A stretch of 64,000 bases of DNA, from the NCBI RefSeq assembly GCF_004337475.1, contig NZ_SJZJ01000001.1, positions 124,001-188,000 of the forward strand, given 5' to 3'. The notes beneath the pieces are model-generated. The model worked only from the letters and a program-made list of their open reading frames with translations. It was not told the origin of the DNA and did no database searches. The translations under genes were made by a program, and so were the position numbers. Positions 1-8,257 of the stretch are shown piece after piece (within the stretch, counting starts at the first letter, position 1; every line of letters begins with the position of its first letter). The stretch comes from Nocardioides jejuensis. GTDB taxonomy: Bacteria > Actinomycetota > Actinomycetes > Propionibacteriales > Nocardioidaceae.

Positions 1-212
1 AGCCACTCGCACGCAGCCGTCGCCTCCGCGTCGTACGACAGGGTGACCGGCACTCCCCCTGCACCCGCGATACGGGAGGCGAAGTCGGAGAGCGACGTGT
101 CGATGCACCGGTCGCCGTACCTCGGATCGGCGCCGTCGATGAGGGAGAGCCGGAACCGGCGGCCGGTGATGCCGATCAGGGGCCGCCGGTCCGGAGCCTG
201 GCGAGCACCCAT
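1..212 (-). CDS. PuuD-like gamma-glutamyl amide hydrolase (peptidase C26), 3' part outside window
   Basis: Class I glutamine-amidotransferase-fold hydrolase; in the known polyamine route this family cleaves gamma-glutamyl-GABA to glutamate and GABA. Only the first 70 residues are in the window. They show the family opening RPLIGITGRR (residues 10-19) and the AGAGGVPV stretch (49-56) that follows the first helix. The nucleophilic Cys and the His/Glu pair would lie past base 1, so activity cannot be judged. The ATG overlaps the stop of the upstream glutamine-synthetase-type gene as TGATG, so the two are translationally coupled; the pairing of ligase and hydrolase supports a gamma-glutamylation pathway. 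Family call is fairly sure, exact substrate is not. Confidence 0.7.
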   Translation of the reverse strand, partial: MGARQAPDRRPLIGITGRRFRLSLIDGADPRYGDRCIDTSLSDFASRIAGAGGVPVTLSYDAEATAACEW

Positions 213-1564
213 CACGGGAACTCGAAGTAGCGCGTTGACTCCCACGCGGAGAGCTCGGCGAACGGGTCGCCACCCTTGGTGTGGAACTCCATCCACTCCC
301 AGCGGCGGGACGCGACCCAGAAGTCGACGAACTCGTCGCCGAGGTACTCGCGCAGGAGCGGGTCGGCATCCAGGGCGGCGCCGGCCTTGGACATCGTGTC
401 GGGGATCCGCTTCACGACACCGTCGTCGGGCAGGCACCACGCCATGTCGGACACCTGCGCGGGCGGCTCGAGCTCCTTCTCGATACCGGCGAGCACGCCG
501 GCGAGCACCACCGCGAGGGCGAAGTAGGGGTTCACGTCCGAGCCCGGCAGGCGGTACTCGAGCCGCGAGTACTTCGGGTGCCCGGTGATCGCGCGCACGG
601 CAGCGGTCTTGTTGTTGACGCCCCAGGTCACGGTGGTCGGCGGGCCGGTGAGGTCCACGAGGCGCCTGTACGACGTGATCTGCGGCATCACGACCGAGGT
701 CGCGCCCTCCATCGTGGCGAGCAGCCCGGCGACGGCCCGCTCCATCAGCGCCGAGGGACCGTCCTCCGCGAAGAACTGGTTCACCCCGTCCTTCTGGAGC
801 GAGAGGTTGATGTGCGCACCCTGGCCGAAGCCCGCGGTGGGCTTGGCCATGAACGAGACGGTGTGACCCAGCTCGAAGGCGACCTCACGCATCACCTGAC
901 GCGTCCGCGCCCAGCCGTCACAGAGGCGGAGCGGGTCGGTCGGCGCAAGGTTGAGCTCGGTCTGGCCGGGAGCGGCCTCGTCAGTCCACGCCTCCCAGGT
1001 GATGCCGAGCTCGTCGAGGCGAGCGACGACCGCCTCCATGTAGTCGATCCAGTCCTTCGACCGCGCGAGGTGGTACGTCGCGCCGGTGCTGCCGCCGAGC
1101 GGCGTCAGGTCGCGGTAGCCACGGGCCCGCGCCTCATGGACCGACTCCTCGAAGAGGGTCGCCTCGATCTCGACGGCGGCCGTCGCGGTGTAGCCATGAG
1201 CGGCGAGCTTCTCGAGGAGGCCGCGCACCATGTTGCGCGGACAGATCGGGACCGGTCGGCCGTCCTTGAGCCAGTAGTCGCCGATGACGGAGTCGAGACC
1301 CGGCTTCCACTCCACGAGCGTGGACATGTCCGGGACCATCTGGATGTCGTAGAGGTTGCCGCGCCAGTCGGGGAACGCATCGCCCAGGACGATCTCGTTG
1401 TTGAGGTCGATCGCGAAGAGGATGTCGGCGAAGGCGAAGCCGGAGTCCTTGCCGGAGGCGAACTTCGCCGGCGTCACGTTCTTGCCGAGCAGGCTGCCCT
1501 CGTGGTTGGTCGCCTCGAGGCGGATGGCGGTTGCGCCGCGCGTGGGCTGGGTCAGGTCAGACAT
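212..1564 (-). CDS. Glutamine synthetase family ligase, probably gamma-glutamylpolyamine/amine synthetase
   Basis: 450-residue type-I-like glutamine synthetase. Members of this branch (PuuA, GlnA3 types) join glutamate to an amine with ATP instead of to ammonia. Seen: an N-terminal beta-grasp segment, the ATP/glutamate-site stretch KPTAGFGQGAHINLSL, and the C-terminal YRLPGSDVNPYFALA typical of the family. It lies between an SCP2-like gene (8-nt overlap at its start) and a PuuD-like hydrolase (1-nt overlap at its end), an arrangement expected for gamma-glutamylation of an amine rather than for nitrogen assimilation; housekeeping glnA would not sit here. The amine is unknown; ethanolamine, a polyamine or another primary amine are all possible. 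Confidence 0.85.
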   Translation of the reverse strand: MSDLTQPTRGATAIRLEATNHEGSLLGKNVTPAKFASGKDSGFAFADILFAIDLNNEIVLGDAFPDWRGNLYDIQMVPDMSTLVEWKPGLDSVIGDYWLKDGRPVPICPRNMVRGLLEKLAAHGYTATAAVEIEATLFEESVHEARARGYRDLTPLGGSTGATYHLARSKDWIDYMEAVVARLDELGITWEAWTDEAAPGQTELNLAPTDPLRLCDGWARTRQVMREVAFELGHTVSFMAKPTAGFGQGAHINLSLQKDGVNQFFAEDGPSALMERAVAGLLATMEGATSVVMPQITSYRRLVDLTGPPTTVTWGVNNKTAAVRAITGHPKYSRLEYRLPGSDVNPYFALAVVLAGVLAGIEKELEPPAQVSDMAWCLPDDGVVKRIPDTMSKAGAALDADPLLREYLGDEFVDFWVASRRWEWMEFHTKGGDPFAELSAWESTRYFEFP

Positions 1565-2207
1565 CGAAACGCACCTTCCAGGAAGCGGCCGTCATGACGG
1601 AGAGCTGGGACAACGTGCCCTTGACCTGCACTCCGGCGGCCAGGGCGGCGGGGAGGTCGTCGGCGCCCGTGAAGATGCCGGCGAGGAGGTCGGCAGGGCC
1701 GGCCAGGAGGTACTCGGTGGCACCGACGCCGAAGCGTCCGTGCTCGATGCCATCCGGTCCGACGGCATCGACCACGAGCACGTCCGGGATCCCCGCGATC
1801 TCGCGCGTCTCGTTCCAGAAGCTCGCGGCGGCCTCGCGCCAGTGCGGCAGCGGGGGCTGAAGGGCGCTGAGCGCCGCAGCCGCGAGAACGCCGTCGCCCT
1901 CCACCTCCTGCACAGAGGCGAAGCGGGCGTGCACGTCGACGACGACGGTGGCGTCGGGGACGACGCGTACGCCGCTCGCGACCTCGACCGTGCCCTCCCC
2001 GAGGGTGATCGTCGCCGCCTGCGGCGTGTCGTGGGAGCGGACGGCGACGGCGCCGGCAGCGCCGCCCAGCACCTCGACCGCGTGCCCGGTCCGGGCGGCC
2101 CGGCGCAGCGCCTGCGCGATCTGGCGGACGAACGGCGTCGCGTCGTCCTCGATCGCGATGGCCAACGCGGCGCCCTCCCTCGCGAGGAGTGTCGTGGTCT
2201 CGGTCAT
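1557..2207 (-). CDS. Uncharacterised 216-aa protein with SCP2-like C-terminal half
   Basis: First gene of the leftward unit. The C-terminal third (LLAGPADLLAGIF, then AALAAGVQVKGTLSQL) has the spacing and pattern of the sterol-carrier-protein-2 fold, and the middle (TLGEGTVEVASGVRVVPDA) looks like the preceding SCP2 beta strands. No signal peptide, membrane segment or metal motif is visible. ATG at 2207 is preceded by AAAGGGA at good spacing. It overlaps the ligase gene by 8 nt, so it is presumably made with it. The SCP2 fold binds hydrophobic ligands, which would be odd for a polyamine pathway; it may bind a hydrophobic substrate or CoA ester. The fold call is by eye and tentative. Confidence 0.6.
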   Translation of the reverse strand: MTETTTLLAREGAALAIAIEDDATPFVRQIAQALRRAARTGHAVEVLGGAAGAVAVRSHDTPQAATITLGEGTVEVASGVRVVPDATVVVDVHARFASVQEVEGDGVLAAAALSALQPPLPHWREAAASFWNETREIAGIPDVLVVDAVGPDGIEHGRFGVGATEYLLAGPADLLAGIFTGADDLPAALAAGVQVKGTLSQLSVMTAASWKVRFDV

Positions 2208-2250
2208 CCGTCGTCCCTTTCAGCCCGGAGCAAGCTTGATTTCCAAAACC

Positions 2251-2277
2251 TTGTCATATGACTCAGTCATTTGACAA
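2251..2277. promoter_or_regulatory. Nested palindromic operator in the divergent promoter of the ligase and permease units
   Basis: An outer inverted repeat TTGTCA (2251-2256) / TGACAA (2272-2277) encloses a perfect inner palindrome ATGACT-C-AGTCAT (2258-2270). It lies 44 bp from the start of the leftward unit and 54 bp from the permease ATG, so one bound dimer could control both directions. Sixteen of its bases recur at 3829-3844. A TetR- or GntR-type regulator is plausible; none is encoded nearby in the window. Confidence 0.6.
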
Positions 2278-2330
2278 GGTTCTCCTTCAAACAACCCGAT
2301 CCCCCGGGATCCAGCGAGCGGAGAGACGTC

Positions 2331-3770
2331 ATGACCCAGCAGCAGGCCCCTCTTGCACCACCGCCCAGGGAGGCGGGCGCCGGACTGGTCGGCACGCTCG
2401 GCGTGCCCCAGATCGTCTTCATGGTGGTGGCAATGGCCGCTCCCCTGACCGTGGTCGCCGGCCTGATCCCGATCATGCTGGCGGTCGGCAACGGGCTCGG
2501 CGTTCCACTCGACTTCGTCGTGGTGGGCGCGATCCTCATGCTCTTCACCATCGGGTTCTCGGCGATGACACCCGAGGTCAAGGACGCCGGCGCGTTCTAC
2601 TCCTACGTCCAGAAGGGCCTGGGCACCGTCGCTGGCTTCGGCGCCGCAGCACTGGCGATCGCCACCTACAGCTTGCTGCTCGTCTCGGTCTCCGCCTACC
2701 TCGGCGCAGCCGCCGAGAGCGCGCTGGCGACCCTCGCCGGCATCGACCTTCCGTGGTGGTCACTGTCGGGCGCCTGTCTGCTCGCGATTGCCTTCCTCGG
2801 CTACCGCAACATCGAGATGAGCGCCAAGGTCCTCGGAGCCCTCCTCGTCGCCGAGGTCCTCATCGTCGCCGTGCTCGACCTCGCGATCGTCGCGCGCGGC
2901 GGCGAGCACGGCCTCTCGGCGAAGCCGTTCACCTGGGACTCGTTCACCACGGGCGCCGTGGGCACCGGCGTCATGTTCGCGATCTTCGGCTTCATCGGCT
3001 TCGAGGCCACGGCCGTCTTCCGCTCCGAGGCCCGCAATCCCGACGTGACCATCCCCCGCGCGACGTACGCCGCAGTCCTGCTCATCGGTGGCCTCTACGC
3101 CTTCACTGCCTGGGCAGTCATCGTCGGTGCCGGCACCGGCGATGTGGTGGCGCTCGCCGGGGCCGACCCCCAGGCGTTCACGCCCGACCTGACGGCGACC
3201 TACGTCTCGACGTTCGCGCACGACGCGATCCAGGTGCTGCTCGCGACCAGCTTCTTCGCCTGCGTGCTCACCGCCCACAACGTCGTCTCGCGCTACCTCT
3301 TCACGCTCGCCCGCCAGGGCGCCCTGCCCGCGCGCTTCGGCACCGCCCACCCGCGGCACGGCTCGCCGTACGTCGCATCGGTGATCACCTCCCTCGTCGT
3401 GTCGGCCGCTCTCACCGCACTCGCACTCTTCCGCCTCGATCCCGTGCTCGAGATCTATGCCTGGCTCGGCGGCGCAGGCACGCTCGGCCTGATCCTGCTG
3501 CTGACCCTCACCTCGGTCGCAGTGGTCGTGCACTTCCGGCGCAGCCGCGGTCTCGTGTCGGCCTGGAAGGGGACCATCGCGCCCGGTATCGCGTCGGCGA
3601 GCCTCGCCGCGATCCTCGTCCTGGTGGTGCACAACTTCGAACTGCTCATCGGATCGCGTCCCATCGCGACGCTCCTGCTCGGACTGGTCGCCGCCGCCTG
3701 GGTCGTCGGCCTGGCGTGGGGCGTCGGCATGCGCGGCCGACTCCGCTCCGCGAGTCGCGACCTTTCCTGA
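2331..3770 (+). CDS. APC superfamily amino acid/amine permease
   Basis: About 12 membrane segments of an amino acid-polyamine-organocation transporter (479 aa). The first helix region VGTLGVPQIVFMVVAMAAP and the unwound-helix GFIGFEATAVFRSEARNP motif are typical; APC proteins of this type bring amino acids or amines into the cell with protons. I chose ATG 2331, which has GGAGAG just upstream; the reading frame is open back to a TTG at 2271, but that would start inside the operator. It is divergent from the gamma-glutamyl ligase unit and shares its operator region, so it probably imports the substrate of that pathway. The final hydrophilic tail is short, as usual. Confidence 0.88.
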   Translation: MTQQQAPLAPPPREAGAGLVGTLGVPQIVFMVVAMAAPLTVVAGLIPIMLAVGNGLGVPLDFVVVGAILMLFTIGFSAMTPEVKDAGAFYSYVQKGLGTVAGFGAAALAIATYSLLLVSVSAYLGAAAESALATLAGIDLPWWSLSGACLLAIAFLGYRNIEMSAKVLGALLVAEVLIVAVLDLAIVARGGEHGLSAKPFTWDSFTTGAVGTGVMFAIFGFIGFEATAVFRSEARNPDVTIPRATYAAVLLIGGLYAFTAWAVIVGAGTGDVVALAGADPQAFTPDLTATYVSTFAHDAIQVLLATSFFACVLTAHNVVSRYLFTLARQGALPARFGTAHPRHGSPYVASVITSLVVSAALTALALFRLDPVLEIYAWLGGAGTLGLILLLTLTSVAVVVHFRRSRGLVSAWKGTIAPGIASASLAAILVLVVHNFELLIGSRPIATLLLGLVAAAWVVGLAWGVGMRGRLRSASRDLS

Positions 3771-3828
3771 CACGACGTCATGCCAACCCCTTGACCCGGT
3801 CAGAGGGTTGGCTGATACTCAGTCGTAC

Positions 3829-3844
3829 GACTTAATCATTTGAC
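3829..3844. promoter_or_regulatory. Second copy of the 16-bp site seen at 2260-2275
   Basis: The bases GACTTAATCATTTGAC match GACTCAGTCATTTGAC at 2260-2275 with two differences. It is preceded by the palindrome GTCGTACGAC and lies 15 bp in front of the GTG start of the hotdog gene, a position where a repressor would block transcription. Its repetition in two promoters of the same cluster points to a common regulator. Confidence 0.55.
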
Positions 3845-3858
3845 CGATAAGGATCGTC

Positions 3859-4257
3859 GTGAACGTCATCCACCAGCGCTACGTCGCCTACTCCGACGCG
3901 CACTACGCCGGCAACCTGGTCGACGGTGCGTTCAGCCTGAAGCTCTTCGGCGACGCCGGCACCCACCTGGCGATCGCGATGGACGGCCACGAGAGCCTCT
4001 TCGCCGGCTACGCGTCGGTCGAGTTCCTCGAGCCGGTCCGGGGCGGCGACGTCATCGAGACCGAGGCGCGCCTCGCCAGCAAGGGCAACCGCAGCCGGAC
4101 CATCGACTTCGAGCTCCGGATCATCGCCCGCTCCCTCGACGACTCCGGCCGTGCCGAGATCCTCGCCGAGCCGATCGTCGCCACCCGCGCCCGCGGCACG
4201 GGCGTCATCCCCTCCTCCACGTCTGACGAGCGCTCCGGCCTCGCCCACCACCGCTGA
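3859..4257 (+). CDS. Hotdog-fold protein resembling 3-aminobutyryl-CoA ammonia-lyase (Kal)
   Basis: 132-residue single-hotdog protein. The stretch DAHYAGNLVDGAFSLKLFGD (residues 13-32) and the following VEFLEPVRGGDVIETEA closely follow the pattern of Kal-type lyases, which release ammonia from 3-aminobutyryl-CoA (or beta-alanyl-CoA) to give the enoyl-CoA. Start is the GTG at 3859, with AAGG six bases upstream. It opens the rightward catabolic unit after a copy of the cluster operator and is followed after 29 nt by the flavin monooxygenase. Kal is best known from lysine fermentation; here there are no other lysine fermentation genes, so the substrate is probably another beta-amino acyl-CoA. 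A plain thioesterase is the main alternative. Confidence 0.7.
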   Translation: MNVIHQRYVAYSDAHYAGNLVDGAFSLKLFGDAGTHLAIAMDGHESLFAGYASVEFLEPVRGGDVIETEARLASKGNRSRTIDFELRIIARSLDDSGRAEILAEPIVATRARGTGVIPSSTSDERSGLAHHR

Positions 4258-4286
4258 TCCAGCACAACTGAGAAGGAAGTGCAGCA

Positions 4287-5807
4287 ATGAACCAGACCAT
4301 CGCAACGGAGTACGCCGACATCGTCGTCATCGGTGCCGGCCTCTCCGGCATCGGCGTGGCCAAGCACCTGACCGAGGCGTTCCCCGGCAAGGAGTTCCTC
4401 CTGCTCGAGGCCCGTGCCGCGGTCGGTGGCACGTGGGATCTCTTCCGCTACCCGGGCATCCGCTCCGACGACTCCGTGCACACCTACGGCTACGACTTCA
4501 AGCCGTGGCTGCACAAGGAGGCGATCGCTGGCGGCGACCTGATCCGCGGCTACATCCAGGAGACGGTCGAGGAGTTCGGTCTCGACAAGATCCTTCGCCT
4601 CGGGCACCGGGTCACGGCGGCCGACTGGTCGAGCGAGGACGCGCTCTGGACGCTCCAGGTCACCGTGACCGACGAGGCGGGCACCGAGACCCAGAAGACC
4701 ATCCGCGCCGGGTTCGTCTTCAGCGGTACCGGCTACTACAAGTACGACGAGGGCTTCGAGCCCCGCTTCGAGGGTCGCGACGACTTCCAGGGCGACATCC
4801 TCCACCCTCAGCACTGGCCCGAGGACTACGACTACAGCGGCAAGCGCGTGGTGATCATCGGCAGCGGCGCGACGGCAGTCACGATGCTCCCCGCGATGCT
4901 GAACGGCGAGGGCGCGGCTGCCCACGTCACCATGCTCCAGCGCACGCCGAGCTACGTGGCGTCGATGCCCCGCGTGGACAAGATCGCGCAGTTCTTCCTG
5001 GCCGTCTTCGGCAAGAAGCTCGGCTACCGCCTCACCCGGTTCAAGAACATCTGGCGCGACCACTTCCTGGTCTCCGTCCTGGTGAAGTTCCCGAACTTCG
5101 GGCGCAAGCTGCTGCGCAGCCTGACCGCCAAGGAGCTGCCCGGCTTCGACGTCGACACCCACTTCGCCCCGCCGTACAGCCCGTGGGACCAGCGCCTCTG
5201 TGCGACCCCCGACGGTGACTTCTTCCAGGCGATCCGCGAGCACGACGCCGATGTCGTGACCGACCAGGTCGAGCGGTTCACCGAGAAGGGGATCCTCCTG
5301 AAGTCCGGCAGGACGCTGGAGGCCGACATCATCGTCACCGCGACCGGCCTGGTCATGCAGATGCTCGGCGGCATCCAGCCGACCGTGGACGGCACCCCGG
5401 TCAAGGTCTCCGACTCCGTCCTCTACCGAGGCTCGCTCATCTCCGGCGTGCCGAACTGGGCGATGATGCTCGGCTTCACGAAGGCCACCTGGACGCTGCG
5501 GATCCGCAACGTCGCGCGCCTCGCCATTGAGGTCATCCGGGAGATGGACCGCAAGGGCTACGACATCGCACTGCCGGTCGCCCCCGAGGGCATGCCGACC
5601 ACGCCGCTCTTCGACCTCTCGGCCGGCTACATGCAGCGCGCGCAGGCAGACCTCCCCCGTCAGGGCACCGGACTGCCGTGGCAGATGCACACCACGTTCG
5701 TGAAGGACAACCGGCTCTTCAAGGGACGGCTGGTCCACGACGACATCCACTTCGCGAAGCGCACGGCGACGGCGCCGCGCCTGGTCAGCGTGGAGGCGGC
5801 GTCATGA
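4287..5807 (+). CDS. Flavin-containing Baeyer-Villiger-type monooxygenase (EtaA-like)
   Basis: NADPH/FAD monooxygenase of 506 aa. It has the FAD Rossmann motif GAGLSG (16-21), the GGTWDLFRYPGIRSD stretch, the Baeyer-Villiger fingerprint FQGDILHPQHWP (167-178, fitting FxGxxxHxxxW[P/D]) and a second nucleotide motif GSGATA just after it. Such enzymes insert oxygen next to a ketone, or oxidise amines or sulfides. ATG 4287 has an AAGGAAG Shine-Dalgarno. It overlaps the next gene by four bases (ATGA), so monooxygenase and esterase/lipase-type hydrolase are coupled, a classic pair for turning a ketone into an ester and then hydrolysing it. The substrate cannot be read from sequence. Confidence 0.9.
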   Translation: MNQTIATEYADIVVIGAGLSGIGVAKHLTEAFPGKEFLLLEARAAVGGTWDLFRYPGIRSDDSVHTYGYDFKPWLHKEAIAGGDLIRGYIQETVEEFGLDKILRLGHRVTAADWSSEDALWTLQVTVTDEAGTETQKTIRAGFVFSGTGYYKYDEGFEPRFEGRDDFQGDILHPQHWPEDYDYSGKRVVIIGSGATAVTMLPAMLNGEGAAAHVTMLQRTPSYVASMPRVDKIAQFFLAVFGKKLGYRLTRFKNIWRDHFLVSVLVKFPNFGRKLLRSLTAKELPGFDVDTHFAPPYSPWDQRLCATPDGDFFQAIREHDADVVTDQVERFTEKGILLKSGRTLEADIIVTATGLVMQMLGGIQPTVDGTPVKVSDSVLYRGSLISGVPNWAMMLGFTKATWTLRIRNVARLAIEVIREMDRKGYDIALPVAPEGMPTTPLFDLSAGYMQRAQADLPRQGTGLPWQMHTTFVKDNRLFKGRLVHDDIHFAKRTATAPRLVSVEAAS

Positions 5808-6868
5808 GCGAGCAGAAGTTCACCCTGGGCCAGCGGTTCCAGCGAGCCCTCCTGGTCTTCCTGAGCCGCCTGCCGGCCGGCCTCCAGCGCCTGCTGGCCA
5901 AGCCGGCCACCAACGCCGCAGGCGACACGATGCCAGCCGACCTGGCGCTGCTGATGAAGCTCGGCGAGTCAGGCCCCGACTACAGCGACCTCCCACCCGT
6001 GGAGGCCCGCGAGACGACCGAGCGGGACCTCGCACTCTTCGCGGCCCGGATCCAGCCCTGTGCCGTCGAGGAGGAGATCGTCGTCTCCGACGCCGTGCAG
6101 CTCACCCGCTACAGCACCGGTACGCCGGAGCGCGGGCTGATCCTCTTCTTCCACGGTGGCGGCTTCGTGATCGGCAGCCGCGCCAGCTACACGGCTCCCG
6201 CACGGATGCTGGCGCACGGCACCGGCGCGGACGTCGTGTCGGTCGAGTACCGGCTCGCCCCAGAGGCGCCGTTCCCGGCGGCCCAGGACGACGCGGTCGA
6301 GGCCTGGCGGTACGTCGTCGAGCACGCCGCCGCGTGGGGTGTGGCCCCGCACCGCATCGCCGTCGCGGGCGAGAGTGCCGGCGGCAACATGGCCGCCGTC
6401 CTCTGCCAGCAGGTCCGCGACGACACGGTCCGGCCGATGCTCCAGGTCCTGATCCAGCCGGTGACCGACCTCGTCGAGCACCGGCCCTCCCAGGACGAGT
6501 TCGCGGGCTCCCCCGCCCTCTCCGCCAAGCAGGTCGCGTGGTTCGTCCAGAACTACCTGCCGGCAGGGACCAACCCGGCCGACCCGCGCGTCTCGCCGTA
6601 CCGGGCGTCCTCCCTGGCAGGACTGCCGCCGGCCATCCTCAACCTGGCGGGCTTCGACCCGCTGCGCGATGACGGTCTCGACTACGCGACGGCGCTGCTC
6701 GAGGCCGGAGTGCCGACCCAGGTCGACCTCGAGCCCGGCCTGGTCCACGGCTACCTCTCCTACACCGCCGTCAGCCCGAGCTGTCGGAAGGGGACCGAAC
6801 GGCTCGTCGCCTCAATCTCCGACGCGTTCGACCGCACGCCTCACACAACCACCACGAAGGCGAGCTGA
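5804..6868 (+). CDS. Alpha/beta hydrolase of the hormone-sensitive lipase family
   Basis: 354-residue esterase. Oxyanion motif HGGG at 117-120, nucleophile elbow GESAGG with Ser191, acid Asp285 in GFDPLRDDG and His315 in LVHGY make a full HSL-type triad. The ATG at 5804 overlaps the monooxygenase stop, and that start is preferred over longer in-frame options, which would run deep into the upstream gene. No export signal is seen, so it is cytoplasmic. By coupling, it probably hydrolyses the ester or lactone formed by the monooxygenase; it is five bases from the amine oxidase and likely part of the same transcript. Confidence 0.88.
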   Translation: MSEQKFTLGQRFQRALLVFLSRLPAGLQRLLAKPATNAAGDTMPADLALLMKLGESGPDYSDLPPVEARETTERDLALFAARIQPCAVEEEIVVSDAVQLTRYSTGTPERGLILFFHGGGFVIGSRASYTAPARMLAHGTGADVVSVEYRLAPEAPFPAAQDDAVEAWRYVVEHAAAWGVAPHRIAVAGESAGGNMAAVLCQQVRDDTVRPMLQVLIQPVTDLVEHRPSQDEFAGSPALSAKQVAWFVQNYLPAGTNPADPRVSPYRASSLAGLPPAILNLAGFDPLRDDGLDYATALLEAGVPTQVDLEPGLVHGYLSYTAVSPSCRKGTERLVASISDAFDRTPHTTTTKAS

Positions 6869-6873
6869 GCATC

Positions 6874-8238
6874 ATGGCCAGGTCAGCCAAGGGGAAGATC
6901 CGCGAGGAGACCCACGAGGCCGTCGTCATCGGCGCCGGCATGGCCGGCCTGATGGCCGCGACGACGCTCAACGGCCGTGACGTCGTCGTCCTCGAGGCGA
7001 GCGATCGCGCCGGAGGCCGTGTCGACACGGTCCGCCAGGGCGACTACTGGATCAACGTCGGCACCCAGTTCACGGAGGGCACCGGTCCGCTGATCGACGC
7101 GCTCCACCGCCACGAGGTCCCGCTCGGCACGCTGGAGGGCAAGTCCGTCGCGCTCCACCTCGGCGGCAAGCAGGTGGACACGTCCAACCCGTTCGCCCTG
7201 ATGTTCACGTCGAAGATGACCTGGCGCGACCGCTACGGCCTGGCCGTCGTCGGCACCCGGATCCTCGCCAACGTCCCCTTCCTCGAGATGAGCGAGACGA
7301 ACCGCTGGGCCAACCGCGTCCGCGCCAAGCTCGACCGCCGGCGCGCCGACTTCGTCCTCAAGGGCGTCAGCTCCGAGCTCACGCACGAGATGGTCCGCTC
7401 GTGGTCGGGACAGTGGATGGGCTGCGAGCCGGAGGAGACCGCTGCGCGTCAGTTCGTCTTCTCCATGGGCATCCTGCTCACTGACCCGGAGAAGGTGCCC
7501 AACCTGACCCTGCCCCAGGGCGGCAACCAGACGCTGACCGACATCCTCGCCGAGGACCTGGGCGACAAGATCCGGCTCAGCTCCCCCGTGCACACGGTGG
7601 AGTGGACGGACGACGGAGTCGTCGTCGACTACCAGGACGCCGACGGCCCGGTCCGGATCCGTGCGCAGCGGGCCATCGTGGCCGTGCCGGCCGACATCGC
7701 GGTCAAGATCATGCCCGGGCTGCCTGCGGAGTACCGGACGGCGCTCGAGTCGATTCACTACGGCCGCTACGTCGTCGTGGGCTTCTTCACCCACGAGGAA
7801 GGCGCGCCCCAGCGATGGGACGACTACCTCGCGGTGTCGACCCCGGGTCGCTCCTTCCAGGCGATCTTCAACCACGCCGCCGCCGTACGCCGCGGCCCGC
7901 GCAAGCCGGGCGGTGCGCTGGCCTGCTTCGCGGGCGGCGCGGAGGCGGACCGGCTCTTCGAGCTCACCGACGAGGAGATCGTCGCCCGGTTCACCGCGGA
8001 CCTCCTCGAGGTCTACCCGGAGCTCGAGGGCAAGGTCGACGCGGGCATCCTCCGTCGTCACCCGCGGGTCGTTCCGTTCTGGGGACCCGACGGCCGTGCC
8101 TCGCTCGAGACGCTCAAGCAGCCCCTCGGCCCGGTTCACCTCGCTGGCGACTACGCGCTCGACATGCCGTCGCTGGCCGATGCGGCAGCGTCGGGCGAGC
8201 AGGCAGCCCACCGCGTCATGGCGAGCCTGCGGTCATGA
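6874..8238 (+). CDS. Flavin monoamine oxidase family protein
   Basis: FAD-dependent amine oxidoreductase (454 aa). The dinucleotide motif GAGMAG is at residues 20-25, followed by VLEASDRAGGRVDT, the ribose-binding Glu and GGR of the amine-oxidase family; the C-terminal PVHLAGDYALDMPSLADAAA is the second FAD-binding region. These enzymes oxidise primary or secondary amines to aldehydes or imines with hydrogen peroxide release. It closes the rightward unit after the HSL-type hydrolase. With the permease, the gamma-glutamyl ligase and the ammonia-lyase-like protein, it makes amine breakdown the most likely role of the region. Carotenoid desaturase-like activity is a less likely reading. Confidence 0.87.
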   Translation: MARSAKGKIREETHEAVVIGAGMAGLMAATTLNGRDVVVLEASDRAGGRVDTVRQGDYWINVGTQFTEGTGPLIDALHRHEVPLGTLEGKSVALHLGGKQVDTSNPFALMFTSKMTWRDRYGLAVVGTRILANVPFLEMSETNRWANRVRAKLDRRRADFVLKGVSSELTHEMVRSWSGQWMGCEPEETAARQFVFSMGILLTDPEKVPNLTLPQGGNQTLTDILAEDLGDKIRLSSPVHTVEWTDDGVVVDYQDADGPVRIRAQRAIVAVPADIAVKIMPGLPAEYRTALESIHYGRYVVVGFFTHEEGAPQRWDDYLAVSTPGRSFQAIFNHAAAVRRGPRKPGGALACFAGGAEADRLFELTDEEIVARFTADLLEVYPELEGKVDAGILRRHPRVVPFWGPDGRASLETLKQPLGPVHLAGDYALDMPSLADAAASGEQAAHRVMASLRS

Positions 8239-8257
8239 CCGGCAGCGGTTGTCGGCC

